A program made the translations under genes and the position numbers. Below, piece after piece: positions 47,901 to 55,140 of a stretch of DNA of 64,000 bases. The notes beneath the pieces are model-generated. The model was not told the origin of the DNA and searched no databases. It was given only the letters and a program-made list of their open reading frames with translations. Location of the stretch: positions 5,031,001-5,095,000 of the forward strand of contig NC_017542.1 of the NCBI RefSeq assembly GCF_000237325.1, in the 5' to 3' direction. Source of the stretch: Paenibacillus polymyxa M1. GTDB lineage: Bacteria > Bacillota > Bacilli > Paenibacillales > Paenibacillaceae. Within the stretch, counting starts at the first letter, position 1, and each line of letters begins with the position of its first letter.

Positions 47901-50900
47901 TTCTCCGCATCCAGCGTAAACGTGAGCGTTTGACCGTCAAACTGCTGAACGGCCGGGCGGGAGAAGTCGAGAGGCAGCTCAAGAACCGGAAGCTCGGAGC
48001 TGAATACCCCGCGCCAGTATTCCTCCTGCCGTTTGATGCGCTGGCGCTGCTCCTCGGATTGCTGCCAAACGGCGTAATCCTTGTATTGAATCCGCAGCTC
48101 CGGCAATTCCTCCCCATTGTAAAGCCGCACGAATTCGCGCAGCAGCACGTCCATGGAAAGGCCGTCGGAACCAATATGATGAATATCCAGCGCGAGCAGA
48201 AATTTCTCTTTCTCCAGTTCGATCAGTAGGGCGCGCAGCAAAGGCGGCTGGGTCAAGTCAAAAGGCTGAATGAAGCCTTCAAGAATGGCCGCAACCTGAT
48301 CTTCGCTTGCTTGAAGCTTCTCGACTTTGAAAGCTACGAGCGGATGAATACGCTGAACCGGCTCCCCATTCACGATTTCAAAACCGGTACGCAGCATATC
48401 GTGCCGGGCCACCAAAGTAGTCAGCGCCTTTTCCACTTTGGCCTCGTTCAAAGCCCCTTCCAATTGCAAGGCGCTTGGGAGGTTGTAATTCAGCTCTGAG
48501 CCATCCAGTTGGTGCAGGACGTACAGCCTTTTTTGCGCGGAGGAAACCGGATAGTACGCTTTCTCTTCCGCTTTCGGAATCGAGCTGTGCCGCGTTTCTT
48601 CCAAGCTGGCAATAGCCCCGGCCATCGACTCTACCGTCATACAGCGGAACACATCGCGCAGCGGAAGTTCGACGTTCATTTCCTTCCGAATCTTGCTGAC
48701 AAGGTTCGTCGCCCGCAAGGAGTGGCCGCCGAGCTCGAAGAAATTGTCCAAGACTCCAATGCCGGAGTAGCCCAGCACTTCCTCCCAGATCTTCACAAGC
48801 TGGGACTCCGTCCGGTTACGCGGCGCTACGTATTCGACGCCCGTTTGTAAGCCACCTTGCGGCTCCGGCAGCGCTTTGCGGTCCACTTTGCCGTTGGTCG
48901 TCAGCGGCATGCGCTCCAACTGCACGAAGTACGAAGGGATCATGTACCCCGGCATTCCCTGGGCCAGCGAGGTTCTCATTTCACTGACCGTCAGCGTCCG
49001 GTCCGCCACAAAGTAGGCGACAAGCGCCTTCTCTCCCCCGCCGTCCTGACGGGCGAGCACCACCGCTTCTTCCACGCCCTCGACGTTCAGAAGCTGCGTC
49101 TCGATTTCGTCCAACTCGATCCGGTACCCGCGGATTTTCACCTGATGATCGATCCGGCCTAGGTATTCGATGTTGCCGTCCGGCAGCCAAGCTGCCAAGT
49201 CGCCCGAGCGGTACAGCTTCTCCCCCTCCGCAAACGGGGAATCGACGAACTTCTCCGCCGTCAGATCCGGACGGTTCAGGTATCCTCTCGCAAGGCCTTC
49301 CCCGGCCACGTACATTTCGCCCGCTACACCGATCGGCACAGGGCGGCGGTTTTCATCCAGGACGTACACCCTCAGCGTCGGGATCGGCTTGCCGATATTG
49401 CTCTTCGCCGCCTCCATTTCGACCCACGTGATTTCCTTATACGTCACGTGAACCGTCGTCTCGGTAATGCCGTACATATTGATCAGCTTTGTCTCCGGGT
49501 ACTTCGTCTTGAAGCCCTTGAGCAGCAGCGGACTCAGCGCTTCGCCCCCGAAGATGACGTTGCGAATCCGCAGATCGTACGGATGGTCCGCCAAGACCTC
49601 ACGCAGCAGCTGGTAGAAGTACGTTGGTGTCTGGTTCAAAATCGTGACCTGTTCGCGGCCCAGTAGCGCCAGGAAATCGGCCGGATTTTTCGCCGTGAGC
49701 GGCGGTACGATGACCAGCTTGCCTCCGTACAGCAGCGCTCCGTACATTTCCCAGACGGAGAAATCGAAGCAGAACGAGTGGAACAGCGTCCACGTGTCGG
49801 ACGGCCCGAAGTCGAACAGGTTCTTGTCGTTGAACAGGAGCCGCACGACGTTCTTATGCTCGATCAGCGTTCCTTTCGGTCTGCCGGTCGTTCCCGACGT
49901 GTAGATGACATAGGCCAGGTTGCCCGGTCCGGAAATCGGCTCCAGGTTCGAAGCGTCCAGTGCATCGGCGGAGTCCGCCCCTCTGTCACCCCAAACGTAA
50001 TCGTCCAATTCGAGGCGCGTTCCTGCGAAGTCGGTCTTCTCGTGCAGATGCTTTTGAATCAGCAATAACGGCGCGCCCGAATCCTCGATCATGAAGCGGA
50101 TACGCTCCTCCGGGTAGTCGGGATCGACAGGCACGTATGCTCCGCCCGCTTTGAGAATCGCCAGAATGCCGACGACCATATCGAGCGAGCGTTCGGCCAG
50201 AATCGCTACCAGTTGGTCCGCTTCTACTCCCGTCTCCCGCAGCTTCCGCGCAAGGCGGTTGGATCGCTCGTTCAGCTCGCGGTATGTCAGCTGCCGCTCG
50301 TTCATGACGGCGGCTACGTTGTCCGGGTAAAGCTCCGCCTGCTCTTCGAACAAGCCGTGAATCGTCTGCTGCCGCGGGTAGTCCGCCTCCGAATCGTTGA
50401 AACCGCCCACCAACTCGCGGATTTCCTCCTCTGTGAGCATTTCCAGCGAGGCAATATCCCCGTCCGGCGCTGCTGCGATGGTTTCCAGCAGCTTGTCATA
50501 ATGTCTGGCGAACCGCTCCGCGGTCTCCTGTTTATACAAAGCCGTAGCGTAATCCAACCGGCATTCGAGCTGACCGTCCAGCTCCGAAATGTCCAGGAGC
50601 AGCTCGAACTTGGATGTTCGGTTTTCCAGCGGATAAAACGATTGCTCCAGCCCCTCGATGACAATTTGCTCGTTTTCCGTATTTTGCAGGGCGAAGAACG
50701 TATCAAAGAGCGGATTCCGGCCGGTCGCGCGTGGAATGTGAAGACTTTCCACCAAGTCTTCGAACAAATAATTTGGGTGTTCGAAAGCCCCGAGCGTGAT
50801 GTCCTTGATTTCTTCCAGGTACGAAAGGTACGGCTTGGAACGCTCCGGACGGCTGCGAATGGCCAGCGTGTTGACAAACATCCCCACGATCGGCTGCACT

Positions 50901-53900
50901 TCTTCCTGCGTTCTTCCGGCAATCGGCGTTCCGACAATCAGATCTTCCTGACCCGAATATTTATGCATAAGGATGGAGTAAGCCGACAGCAGCACCATGT
51001 ACAGGGTCGTCCCCGTCCGCGCCGCCAGCTCTTTCAGCTTCTCCGTCCGCTCTTTCCCGATATAAAACTTCACGGTCCGGCCGTCAAAGCTTTGCACCGC
51101 AGGCCGCGGGAAGTCCGTCGGCAGTTCCAAGACCGGCAGCTCGCCCGACAGCTGTTCCAGCCAGTACTCCTTCTGCGGCTGGAGCATCTGCCCGTAAGCT
51201 TCGGAATGCTGCCAAACGGCATAATCTTTGTATTGAATGCGCAGCGGGACCAGCTCCTCGCCCCGATACAGGCGGCTGAACTCGTCGAAGAGCAGCGCTG
51301 TCGAAATGCCGTCCGAGACAATATGGTGCATATCGAACAGCAGAATGTGGCGATCCTCGGCGACTTCGATCAGGCCGATGCGGAGAAGTGGCGGCTTGGT
51401 TACATCAAACGGGTGATAGTAAGCTTCCACCACTTGGTCCACTTCCCGCTCGCTCGCCTGGAAATAATCGACAGCAAACTCCACCTCATCATAGATGCGC
51501 TGAACAAGCTCGCCTTGAACCTGCTCGATCCCGGTACGCAGCGTCTCATGGCGCTGAATCAGCGCCCGGAACGCGTGCTCGACGCGCGTGCGGTCCAGCT
51601 TGCCTTCGAGAAGAAGCGCCGCCGACATATTGTAGCTGCGCTCGGCCCCGTCAAGCTGGCGTAGGATGTACAGACGCTTTTGCTCGGATGAAACCGGATA
51701 GTACTCAGCCTCAGCCGCCTTTGTAATCTCATACGTCTCCTGCTGCCTTAAACCGCCGATTCTTTGGGCCAGCTGTTCGATCGTGGTGTAGCGGAAAACT
51801 TCCCGCAGCGGAACCTCGACTTGCAGCTCTTTCCGAATCTTGGAAACCAGCGTGGAGGCCCGCAAGGAATGACCACCCAAGTCAAAGAAATCGTCTTGGA
51901 CTCCAACTCGCGCAATACCCAGCACCTGCTGCCAAATGAGAGCAAGTCTTGTTTCAAGCGTTGTGCGAGGAGCCACATACTCACGGTCTGCTTCTACCTC
52001 TCCGGTCGGTTCAGGCAGCGCTTTACGGTCAATTTTGCCGTTCGGCGTGAGCGGAAGCTTATCAAGAGACACCAACCGGGCCGGGACCATATGGGCCGGC
52101 AGCTCTTGCTTCAATTGGGACAGCAGATCGCTCAGCTGCAAGGAAGCATCCGCCGTCACGTAGCCGCACAAATACTTCTGCCCCTGCTCATCCGTACGGT
52201 CGGTCACCACAGCCTGCTTGACGCCCGGAAAACGCAGCAGGGCCGTTTCAATTTCGCCGAGTTCGATCCGGAACCCGCGAATTTTCACCTGATAGTCGAT
52301 CCGGCCGATGAAGTCGACGTTGCCGTCTTCCAGCCAGCGGGCCAAATCGCCTGTCCGGTACAGACGTTCGCCCGGCACAAACGGGCTGTCCACAAACTTC
52401 TCGGCGGTTAGGTCCGGACGGTTCCAGTACCCGCGCGCCACCCCGGCGCCGCCGATGACAAGCTCGCCCGGAACCCCTACAGGAACCGGCTTTAATGCGG
52501 CATCGACAATGTAAAACCGGGCGTTTAGCCAAGCTTTGCCGATCGGCACATGACCTGACGGCGGCAGCTTATCCAGCGGCTCACCGTAAAAGCTGCTGTC
52601 AATGGCCGCTTCGGTAACGCCATAGCTGTTGATGATGCGGAATTGTCCGCCGAATCTTTCCTGCAGCAATCGGTAATCGGTGACACTGCAAGCATCCGAG
52701 CTGGTAATCAGCAACTGCATGGAGCTAACGTCCAGCCCTTCTTCATAAATATGCTGCATGAACGGCAGGATGAGCGCAGGCGTCGATTCGAATACCGTAA
52801 TGTTTTGGTCCCGAATCCAGCCGTATAAGAGGTTCGGATCAATCCGGTCATCCTTCGGCACAATCACCATCGTGCCTCCGTTATACAGCGTCCGCGCGAT
52901 GTCTCCGACGAACACGTCAAACGAGAAGCTGGCCAGCTGCAGCAGCCGCACCGGAAACTGATCCAACCGGTACTCGCGACGGTACGCATCCGCCGTATTC
53001 ACGAGACTACCGTGCTCGATCATGACGCCTTTCGGGCGTCCCGTCGTACCCGAGGTGTAAATCACATAAGCCAAGTCTTGCGGGGCGCTGCCGGCAGATT
53101 CAAATTCCACGGCTAAGGCATCCCCGTTATAAATCTGTTCATCGTCCATGGCATAGACAGCTTGAAGCTTCAGCCGGTCATCGGCCAACCAACCTCTGGC
53201 CCGCTCCAACAGATGACGCTGCGTAAGCAGCACCGATGCATCGCTATCGCTGAGCATGTACTCAATCCGCTCCGCCGGATAATCGGGGTCCAGCGGTACA
53301 TAGGCTCCGCCGGCTTTCCAAACGGCGAGCACCCCGACCAGCAGTTCCACCGAACGCTCTGCCCAGATCCCCGTAATCGTCTCCCTTCCCACGCCCTGTT
53401 CGCGAAGGAGAGAAGCCAGCCGCTCGGCGCGTTCGTTCAATTCGCCGTAGGTCAGCTGTTTGTCCATGTAGACGACTGCCGGATGATCTGGAATTTCCCG
53501 GGCAAACTTTTCAACATACCGATGAAACGCTTCTCCCTCGCTAAGCCCTGCCACCGGCGGGTTAAAAACGTTGAGAATGCGGTGTCTCTCCTCATCGCTC
53601 AGCAGAGAAATCTCGCGTACCGGCAGTTCGGGAGTCTGAAGAAACTGGTCCAGAACGGTTACATACTGTTCCATAATCCGATCAATCTCGGCCGTCTCGA
53701 ACAGGCCGGTACGATAGGAAGCATGGAGAATTACATGGCCTTCATTCAACATATGATCGAAGCGCAGCAGCAAATCGTCCATCTCGTGCCTAGCGAAGTG
53801 AGCCTCCAGGCGTACCTTGATTTCTTCGTACTCCACGATTTTCAAAGGCAGATATTCTAGAGACGTACGGAACAGCCCCGAAAGATCGTTGCGGCCGTGT

Positions 53901-54910
53901 TGTTCGCGTAAATCCTGGATCAATTGGTTATAAGGGTATTTCTGATACCGCAGATCCGCCGTATTTTCCTTGGAAACCGTTTGGATCAAGGAAAGCACGT
54001 GCTTGTCTGGATTCAGACGAATCCGCGTAGCCACGGTGCTGACGAACATGCCGATCGTTTCTTTTTCCTTCTTGCTGGTGCGATTGGCGAAAACCGTGCC
54101 GACCGGAACATCGGTGCTGTCGGTCAGCTTGTACAATAAGACGTACATAGCGGACAGAAATAACGTATATAAGCTGACCTGATATTGTTCGCTGAAGGCC
54201 AGAATGCGTTCATACCGGGAACCGTCCAAAGTGATGGCCAGTTTATTGGATTCGCTGCCGATCGAGAATGGCGGATACGATTTAATGCCGGTCGTTTCAG
54301 GCAAAGTGTTGTACTTCGTCAGCCAGTATTCCTTGCCTTTTTGATAACGCTGCGATTGCTCATATTCACGCTCCGCAGAAATATAATCCAGATAGGAAGG
54401 GGCCTGGTAACTGCTGTAGGTGCCTTTGCGCAGTTCCAGGTATTTTTCCATCACCGCATGCAGCAAAGCATTGACGGACAAGCCGTCGGCGATAATATGA
54501 TTTACCGTCAAATTGAGCCATACTTGGCCGTTCGCAAAATGGATAATCGTAAATTGGTGGAGGTGTTCGTCGAACACGCTGGCCGGTTTTTCGCTTACTT
54601 CTTTCACCCAAGCATAGAATTGTTCGGTTGTGCCTATTTCGAGGCGGCTTATCCTAGCTTGGACATTCTCCGGCTCTTCGAACCACTGCGTTGGATTTTG
54701 CAAATCCCCGCTAATGCGGATTCGGAAAACGTCATAGGTTTTGACGATCTCTGCCGCCGCTTGCTCCAGAAGCTGTGCGTTGATCTCGCCCGTAATCTGG
54801 TAGGTCGCGGAAAGCATCGTGATGGACGTTCCCGGATTCATAATTTCCATGAACCATATTCGGCGCTGGGCTTGCGTTAATCCATATTTCTCGTTGGTAT
54901 TCTCTCTCAC
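35972..54910 (-). CDS. pmxE: Polymyxin synthetase subunit PmxE (NRPS, five modules plus a terminal C domain)
   Basis: 6312 aa, GTG start with GGGAG 9 nt upstream. Domain order by approximate residue: starter C 1-450, A1 470-960, T1 Ser ~1012; C2-A2-T2 to ~2061; C3-A3-T3 to ~3177; E3 3220-3660; C4 (DCL type, HHHILMDGW)-A4-T4 to ~4733; C5-A5-T5 to ~5813; C6 5860-6312. Pocket residues by eye: A1 and A3 DVGEISSID, A4 and A5 DVGEISAID (diaminobutyrate, Dab), A2 DFWNIGMVH (Thr). This yields acyl-Dab-Thr-D-Dab-Dab-Dab, the first five residues of polymyxins with D-Dab3. E3 has HHLVVDGVSWRIL. The free C6 should join residue 5 to residue 6 on PmxA. Last gene of the pmx operon. Confidence 0.95.
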   Translation of the reverse strand: MRENTNEKYGLTQAQRRIWFMEIMNPGTSITMLSATYQITGEINAQLLEQAAAEIVKTYDVFRIRISGDLQNPTQWFEEPENVQARISRLEIGTTEQFYAWVKEVSEKPASVFDEHLHQFTIIHFANGQVWLNLTVNHIIADGLSVNALLHAVMEKYLELRKGTYSSYQAPSYLDYISAEREYEQSQRYQKGKEYWLTKYNTLPETTGIKSYPPFSIGSESNKLAITLDGSRYERILAFSEQYQVSLYTLFLSAMYVLLYKLTDSTDVPVGTVFANRTSKKEKETIGMFVSTVATRIRLNPDKHVLSLIQTVSKENTADLRYQKYPYNQLIQDLREQHGRNDLSGLFRTSLEYLPLKIVEYEEIKVRLEAHFARHEMDDLLLRFDHMLNEGHVILHASYRTGLFETAEIDRIMEQYVTVLDQFLQTPELPVREISLLSDEERHRILNVFNPPVAGLSEGEAFHRYVEKFAREIPDHPAVVYMDKQLTYGELNERAERLASLLREQGVGRETITGIWAERSVELLVGVLAVWKAGGAYVPLDPDYPAERIEYMLSDSDASVLLTQRHLLERARGWLADDRLKLQAVYAMDDEQIYNGDALAVEFESAGSAPQDLAYVIYTSGTTGRPKGVMIEHGSLVNTADAYRREYRLDQFPVRLLQLASFSFDVFVGDIARTLYNGGTMVIVPKDDRIDPNLLYGWIRDQNITVFESTPALILPFMQHIYEEGLDVSSMQLLITSSDACSVTDYRLLQERFGGQFRIINSYGVTEAAIDSSFYGEPLDKLPPSGHVPIGKAWLNARFYIVDAALKPVPVGVPGELVIGGAGVARGYWNRPDLTAEKFVDSPFVPGERLYRTGDLARWLEDGNVDFIGRIDYQVKIRGFRIELGEIETALLRFPGVKQAVVTDRTDEQGQKYLCGYVTADASLQLSDLLSQLKQELPAHMVPARLVSLDKLPLTPNGKIDRKALPEPTGEVEADREYVAPRTTLETRLALIWQQVLGIARVGVQDDFFDLGGHSLRASTLVSKIRKELQVEVPLREVFRYTTIEQLAQRIGGLRQQETYEITKAAEAEYYPVSSEQKRLYILRQLDGAERSYNMSAALLLEGKLDRTRVEHAFRALIQRHETLRTGIEQVQGELVQRIYDEVEFAVDYFQASEREVDQVVEAYYHPFDVTKPPLLRIGLIEVAEDRHILLFDMHHIVSDGISTALLFDEFSRLYRGEELVPLRIQYKDYAVWQHSEAYGQMLQPQKEYWLEQLSGELPVLELPTDFPRPAVQSFDGRTVKFYIGKERTEKLKELAARTGTTLYMVLLSAYSILMHKYSGQEDLIVGTPIAGRTQEEVQPIVGMFVNTLAIRSRPERSKPYLSYLEEIKDITLGAFEHPNYLFEDLVESLHIPRATGRNPLFDTFFALQNTENEQIVIEGLEQSFYPLENRTSKFELLLDISELDGQLECRLDYATALYKQETAERFARHYDKLLETIAAAPDGDIASLEMLTEEEIRELVGGFNDSEADYPRQQTIHGLFEEQAELYPDNVAAVMNERQLTYRELNERSNRLARKLRETGVEADQLVAILAERSLDMVVGILAILKAGGAYVPVDPDYPEERIRFMIEDSGAPLLLIQKHLHEKTDFAGTRLELDDYVWGDRGADSADALDASNLEPISGPGNLAYVIYTSGTTGRPKGTLIEHKNVVRLLFNDKNLFDFGPSDTWTLFHSFCFDFSVWEMYGALLYGGKLVIVPPLTAKNPADFLALLGREQVTILNQTPTYFYQLLREVLADHPYDLRIRNVIFGGEALSPLLLKGFKTKYPETKLINMYGITETTVHVTYKEITWVEMEAAKSNIGKPIPTLRVYVLDENRRPVPIGVAGEMYVAGEGLARGYLNRPDLTAEKFVDSPFAEGEKLYRSGDLAAWLPDGNIEYLGRIDHQVKIRGYRIELDEIETQLLNVEGVEEAVVLARQDGGGEKALVAYFVADRTLTVSEMRTSLAQGMPGYMIPSYFVQLERMPLTTNGKVDRKALPEPQGGLQTGVEYVAPRNRTESQLVKIWEEVLGYSGIGVLDNFFELGGHSLRATNLVSKIRKEMNVELPLRDVFRCMTVESMAGAIASLEETRHSSIPKAEEKAYYPVSSAQKRLYVLHQLDGSELNYNLPSALQLEGALNEAKVEKALTTLVARHDMLRTGFEIVNGEPVQRIHPLVAFKVEKLQASEDQVAAILEGFIQPFDLTQPPLLRALLIELEKEKFLLALDIHHIGSDGLSMDVLLREFVRLYNGEELPELRIQYKDYAVWQQSEEQRQRIKRQEEYWRGVFSSELPVLELPLDFSRPAVQQFDGQTLTFTLDAEKSEALKRLAGDSGATLYMLLLAAYSVLLHKYAGQEDIVVGTPIAARSHADLQPIIGMFVNTLALRLAPVAERTFLDYLQEVKETTLGAYEHQDYPFEELVEALQVSRDLSRNPLFDTMFSLQKHESLDLPLEGLKWSLFDIEEKTAKFDLSFDIVEADNELVCKIEYATSLFRQETMVRLAGHYEQLLASILAQPGARISDLDILTDSEKHDLLVGFDVSSSALAKQPAAEGTGLEADESWRERTFHELFEEQAERTPGALAVVYEDSKLTYAELNAKANRLAFALRERGVKPEQVVGILAGRSAELLIGVLAVWKAGGAYVPLDPDYPAERIEYMLADSGASVLLTQTRLLEQAEAWCSDGALVLQTVLALDDAATYSLGASEAAVGVQALGEAGAEAEALAQAETAAAETSATAEAEKNVLAADLASNPANVNKPRDLAYVIYTSGTTGKPKGVMIEHRSLVNTAAGYRREYRLDQFPIRLLQLASFSFDVFVGDIARTLYNGGTMVIVPKDDRIDPTRLYGWIRDYAVTVFESTPALIVPFMEHVHAEGLDLSSMQLLITSSDACSVADYRTLQERFGSQFRIINSYGVTEAAIDSSFYDEPLKKLPKTGSVPIGKAWLNAKFYIVDANLKPVPIGVLGELVIGGAGVGRGYLNRPDLTAEKFVDSPFAAGERLYRTGDLARWMPDGNVDFIGRIDNQVKIRGYRIELGEIEAAMKNFAGVRQALVIDRTDERGQKYLCGYVVADSSFDLEGLVAHLDAALPSHMVPSRIMRLDQLPLTPNGKIDRKALPVPEGSIRAEAAYTAPRTPAEQALASVWQSVLGVDQVGTMDNFFALGGDSIKALQVSSRLLQTGYKLVMKDLFHYPTISALSLQLQTAERTASQAEVTGEVILTPIQRWFFEQNPADVHHSNQAFMQFSKQGFDEEALRQAVRQLVVHHDALRTVYRQTENGYIAWNRGAGENEALFDLEFVDFKGVGDVKEAVEAKANDIQASIDLENGPLVKLGLFRCDDGDHLLIAIHHLVVDGVSWRILLEDFAAGYEQALQGQPIRLPLKTDSFQTWAKQLADYANGPAMESEREYWQHIEQLTYEPLPKDFEQGRSKLKDSGLVTVRLTAEETEQLLKQAHRAYHTEMNDLLLAALGLAIQAWSGRERVLVNLEGHGREDILPDVDITRTVGWFTSQFPVVLEPGHAQALGHQVKQVKESLRRIPNKGIGYGILRYLSAPRDGERFALEPEISFNYLGQFDQDYESSGSRPSPFSPGSDSSPNAVMDYVLDINGMVSEGVQELTIRYGETQYKRETIERLGTLLHSSLREVISHCVSKERPELTPSDVLLQDVTVEELERLAEHTAALGELENVYTLTPLQKGMLFHSLLDADSEAYFEQVTFDLCGSLNVEAFTQGLDTLVQRNEALRTNFITGWRDEPIQVVFRERKCEVYFEDIRSVSDEDPEKTIADFVSADKANKFDLARGSLMRVTVLRTGDESYHVIWSHHHILMDGWCMSFMIKEVFDTYFAFQEKQTLELPPVTSYSRYIEWLEAQDAAKASRYWSEYLAGYDQQTKLPQEKTQLKQGHFEAAEIDVELSKELTGQIERVARQQQVTLNTFMQTVWGLVLQVYNNSEDVVFGSVVSGRPAEIPGIESMIGLFINTIPVRIQGKAGETVADILRKTQDQALASGAYETFPLFEIQSLSEQKRDLINHIMVFENYPMEEQIEQVVGGDQEALKIANIQSPEQTNYDLDITVIPEEHILLRFTYNALTFREEDIRLIHGHFAQALEKVAANPNIRVNQLELLTAAEKEQILGAFNPAQPEAAPAAAFHRLFEEQAERTPEEAAVVYENDRLTYAELNERANRLAATLRASGIGRETIVGILAERSVDLLVAVLAVWKAGGAYVPLDPDYPAERVRFMLEDSGAKVLLTQTPLRERAEAWLGEEELALAAVLYLDDEASYSEERANAPIGSGIVSGKLTDAVDDGDESHQNIGTDSFHEARPEELAYVIYTSGTTGKPKGVMIEHRSLVNTAAGYRREYRLNQFPVRLLQLASFSFDVFVGDIARTLYNGGTMVIVPKDDRIDPSRLHYWIEREQVTIFESTPALIVPFLEYVHEQRLDMSWMELLITSSDSCSVADYRTLQERFDSLFRIINAYGVTEAAIDSSFYDEELTKLPQTGNVPIGKAWLNAKFYIVDAHLNPVPVGVLGELVIGGVGVARGYLNRPELTEEKFVDSPFAAGERLYRTGDLARWMEDGNVDFIGRIDNQAKIRGYRIETGEVEAKLLSVGGVKEAVVVVREDQEGQKALCAYYTAEEGLTALDLKRAIASELPGYMIPSYFVEMERLPLTPNGKIDRKALPAPEGGASAGREYVAPRTELEAKLAAIWQDVLVREKAVGVTDNFFDLGGHSLRATTLVSKMHKELGVEFPLRDVFRYSTVEEMAAAMERLEIGSFTAIPAAEPSEYYPLSSAQKRLYILNQLEGAELSYNIPGAMLLEGGLDRQRFEEAFRGLVARHETLRTGFEMVKGEAVQRIYEEVAFQVEYVQISGEQAEETVRQFVRPFDLAKPPLLRVGLAELAPDRHILMFDTHHIVSDGVSIDVLIEEFVRLYSGEQLEPLRIQYKDYAVWQQSDEQKAQLAKQEAYWLDMFRGELPVLELPTDYPRPSMQSYEGRTLQLFMDSKKSEGLKRLAAENGATLYMVLLAGYTILLHKYTGQEDVVVGTPIAGRNHSDVQPLIGMFVNTLAIRSYPAAGKTFLDYLKEIKETTLGAFEHQNYPFEELVDKVNVARDLRRNPLFDTMFALQNTENLEIQLPGLHLSTYASEEIVSKFDLSLDVTEIEEGLEYLFEYATALYKTETVEKLAAHYLQLLESILRNPTATIAELGILTPAEKEQILGAFNPAQPEATPAAAFHRLFEEQVERTPEEAAVVYENDRLTYAELNERANRLAATLRASGIGRETIVGILAERSVDLLVAVLAVWKAGGAYVPLDPDYPAERVRFMLEDSGAKVLLTQTPLRERAEAWLGEEELALATVLYLDDEASYSEERANAPIGSGRVSGKLTDAVDDGDESHQNIGTDSFHEARPEELAYVIYTSGTTGKPKGVMIEHRSLVNTAAGYRREYRLDQFPVRLLQLASFSFDVFVGDIARTLYNGGTMVIVPKDDRIDPSRLHHWIEREQVTIFESTPALIVPFLEYVHEQGLDMSWMELLITSSDSCSVADYRTLQERFGSLFRIINAYGVTEAAIDSSFYDEELTKLPQTGNVPIGKAWLNAKFYIVDAHLNPVPVGVLGELVIGGVGVARGYLNRPKLTEEKFVDSPFAAGERLYRTGDLARWMEDGNVDFIGRIDNQAKIRGYRIETGEVEAKLLSVGGVKEAVVVVREDQEGQKALCAYYTAEEGLTAADLKRAIASELPGYMIPSYFVEMERLPLTPNGKIDRKALPAPEGGASAGREYVAPRTQLEAKLVAIWQDVLGSVTIGVTDNFFDLGGHSLRATTLVSKVHKELSVDLPLRDVFRHSTIEAMAEAISQLERQEHLSIPVLDKRDYYPLSSVQKRLYIQQQMEGAELSYNMSGMTVLVGRLERNQFEAALKGLIARHEILRTGFEMVDGEPVQRIYPDLKFAVEYTKATESETKSIVDGFVRVFDLERPPLLRVGLVEWEAERHLLMLDIHHIVTDGMSMGIFVEELLRLYNGETLEPLRIQYKEFAAWQQSEPVKERLKRQEAYWLDVLEGELPTLELPTDFVRPAARSFEGDVLPFSIDKQMTDSLQRIADENGATLYMVLLAAYSILLSKYSGQEDFIVGTPASGRTHADLEPLIGMFVNTLAIRHYPSGEKTFLAYLNEVKETMLGAYDHQDYPFEELVKKLQAPRDQSRNPVFDVMFVLETKEDNVQSFGDIKIESYPETHTVSQFDLTLVISLLDEGMNGQFEYATKLFTRNLIDNFAQDLLVIITQICEQPSVLLKDISLNGQSEQEQDVLEAIDIIF
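37555..39270. repeat. Long direct repeat R1 copy 1 (module 5 Dab adenylation region)
   Basis: Pairs base for base, without gaps, with 40801-42516 at a constant offset of 3246 bp; only scattered single-base differences are seen. It covers nearly all of A5 up to the start of T5. Confidence 0.85.
40801..42516. repeat. Long direct repeat R1 copy 2 (module 4 Dab adenylation region)
   Basis: Partner of 37555-39270. It covers A4. Sequence outside these limits (C domains, T domains) diverges at once, so the adenylation region alone has been homogenised. Confidence 0.85.
49091..50363. repeat. Long direct repeat R2 copy 1 (module 2 Thr adenylation domain in pmxE)
   Basis: Matches 59929-61201 in pmxB at a constant offset of 10838 bp with few differences. 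It encodes the Thr-specific A2 from its first motif to the region before the last. Confidence 0.85.
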
Positions 54911-55140
54911 ATCGACACACTCCCGGTTTAGAGATTCTTTATAGATAGGCTTTGTACCTAGATGTCACTTAGTCACTCTTAGAAGAACCGCGCAGGCCAC
55001 TCCCGGAACGGCTCCTTCGGACTCTTCCTCCTTTTTCGTGTCTACGTTTTCTGGTAACTACCGGTTATAAAGTCATACCTTGGATTACTAAAAGACTCTG
55101 TCGCATTCGCAAGCAGGAAGCCGCCCGCCGTAAAGCGGGT

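Noticed and set aside
54911..55140. Independent promoter or small gene between pmxD and pmxE
   Set aside because: No convincing -35/-10 pair or coding frame was found in these 230 bp; co-transcription with pmxA-D is the simpler view, though not proven.
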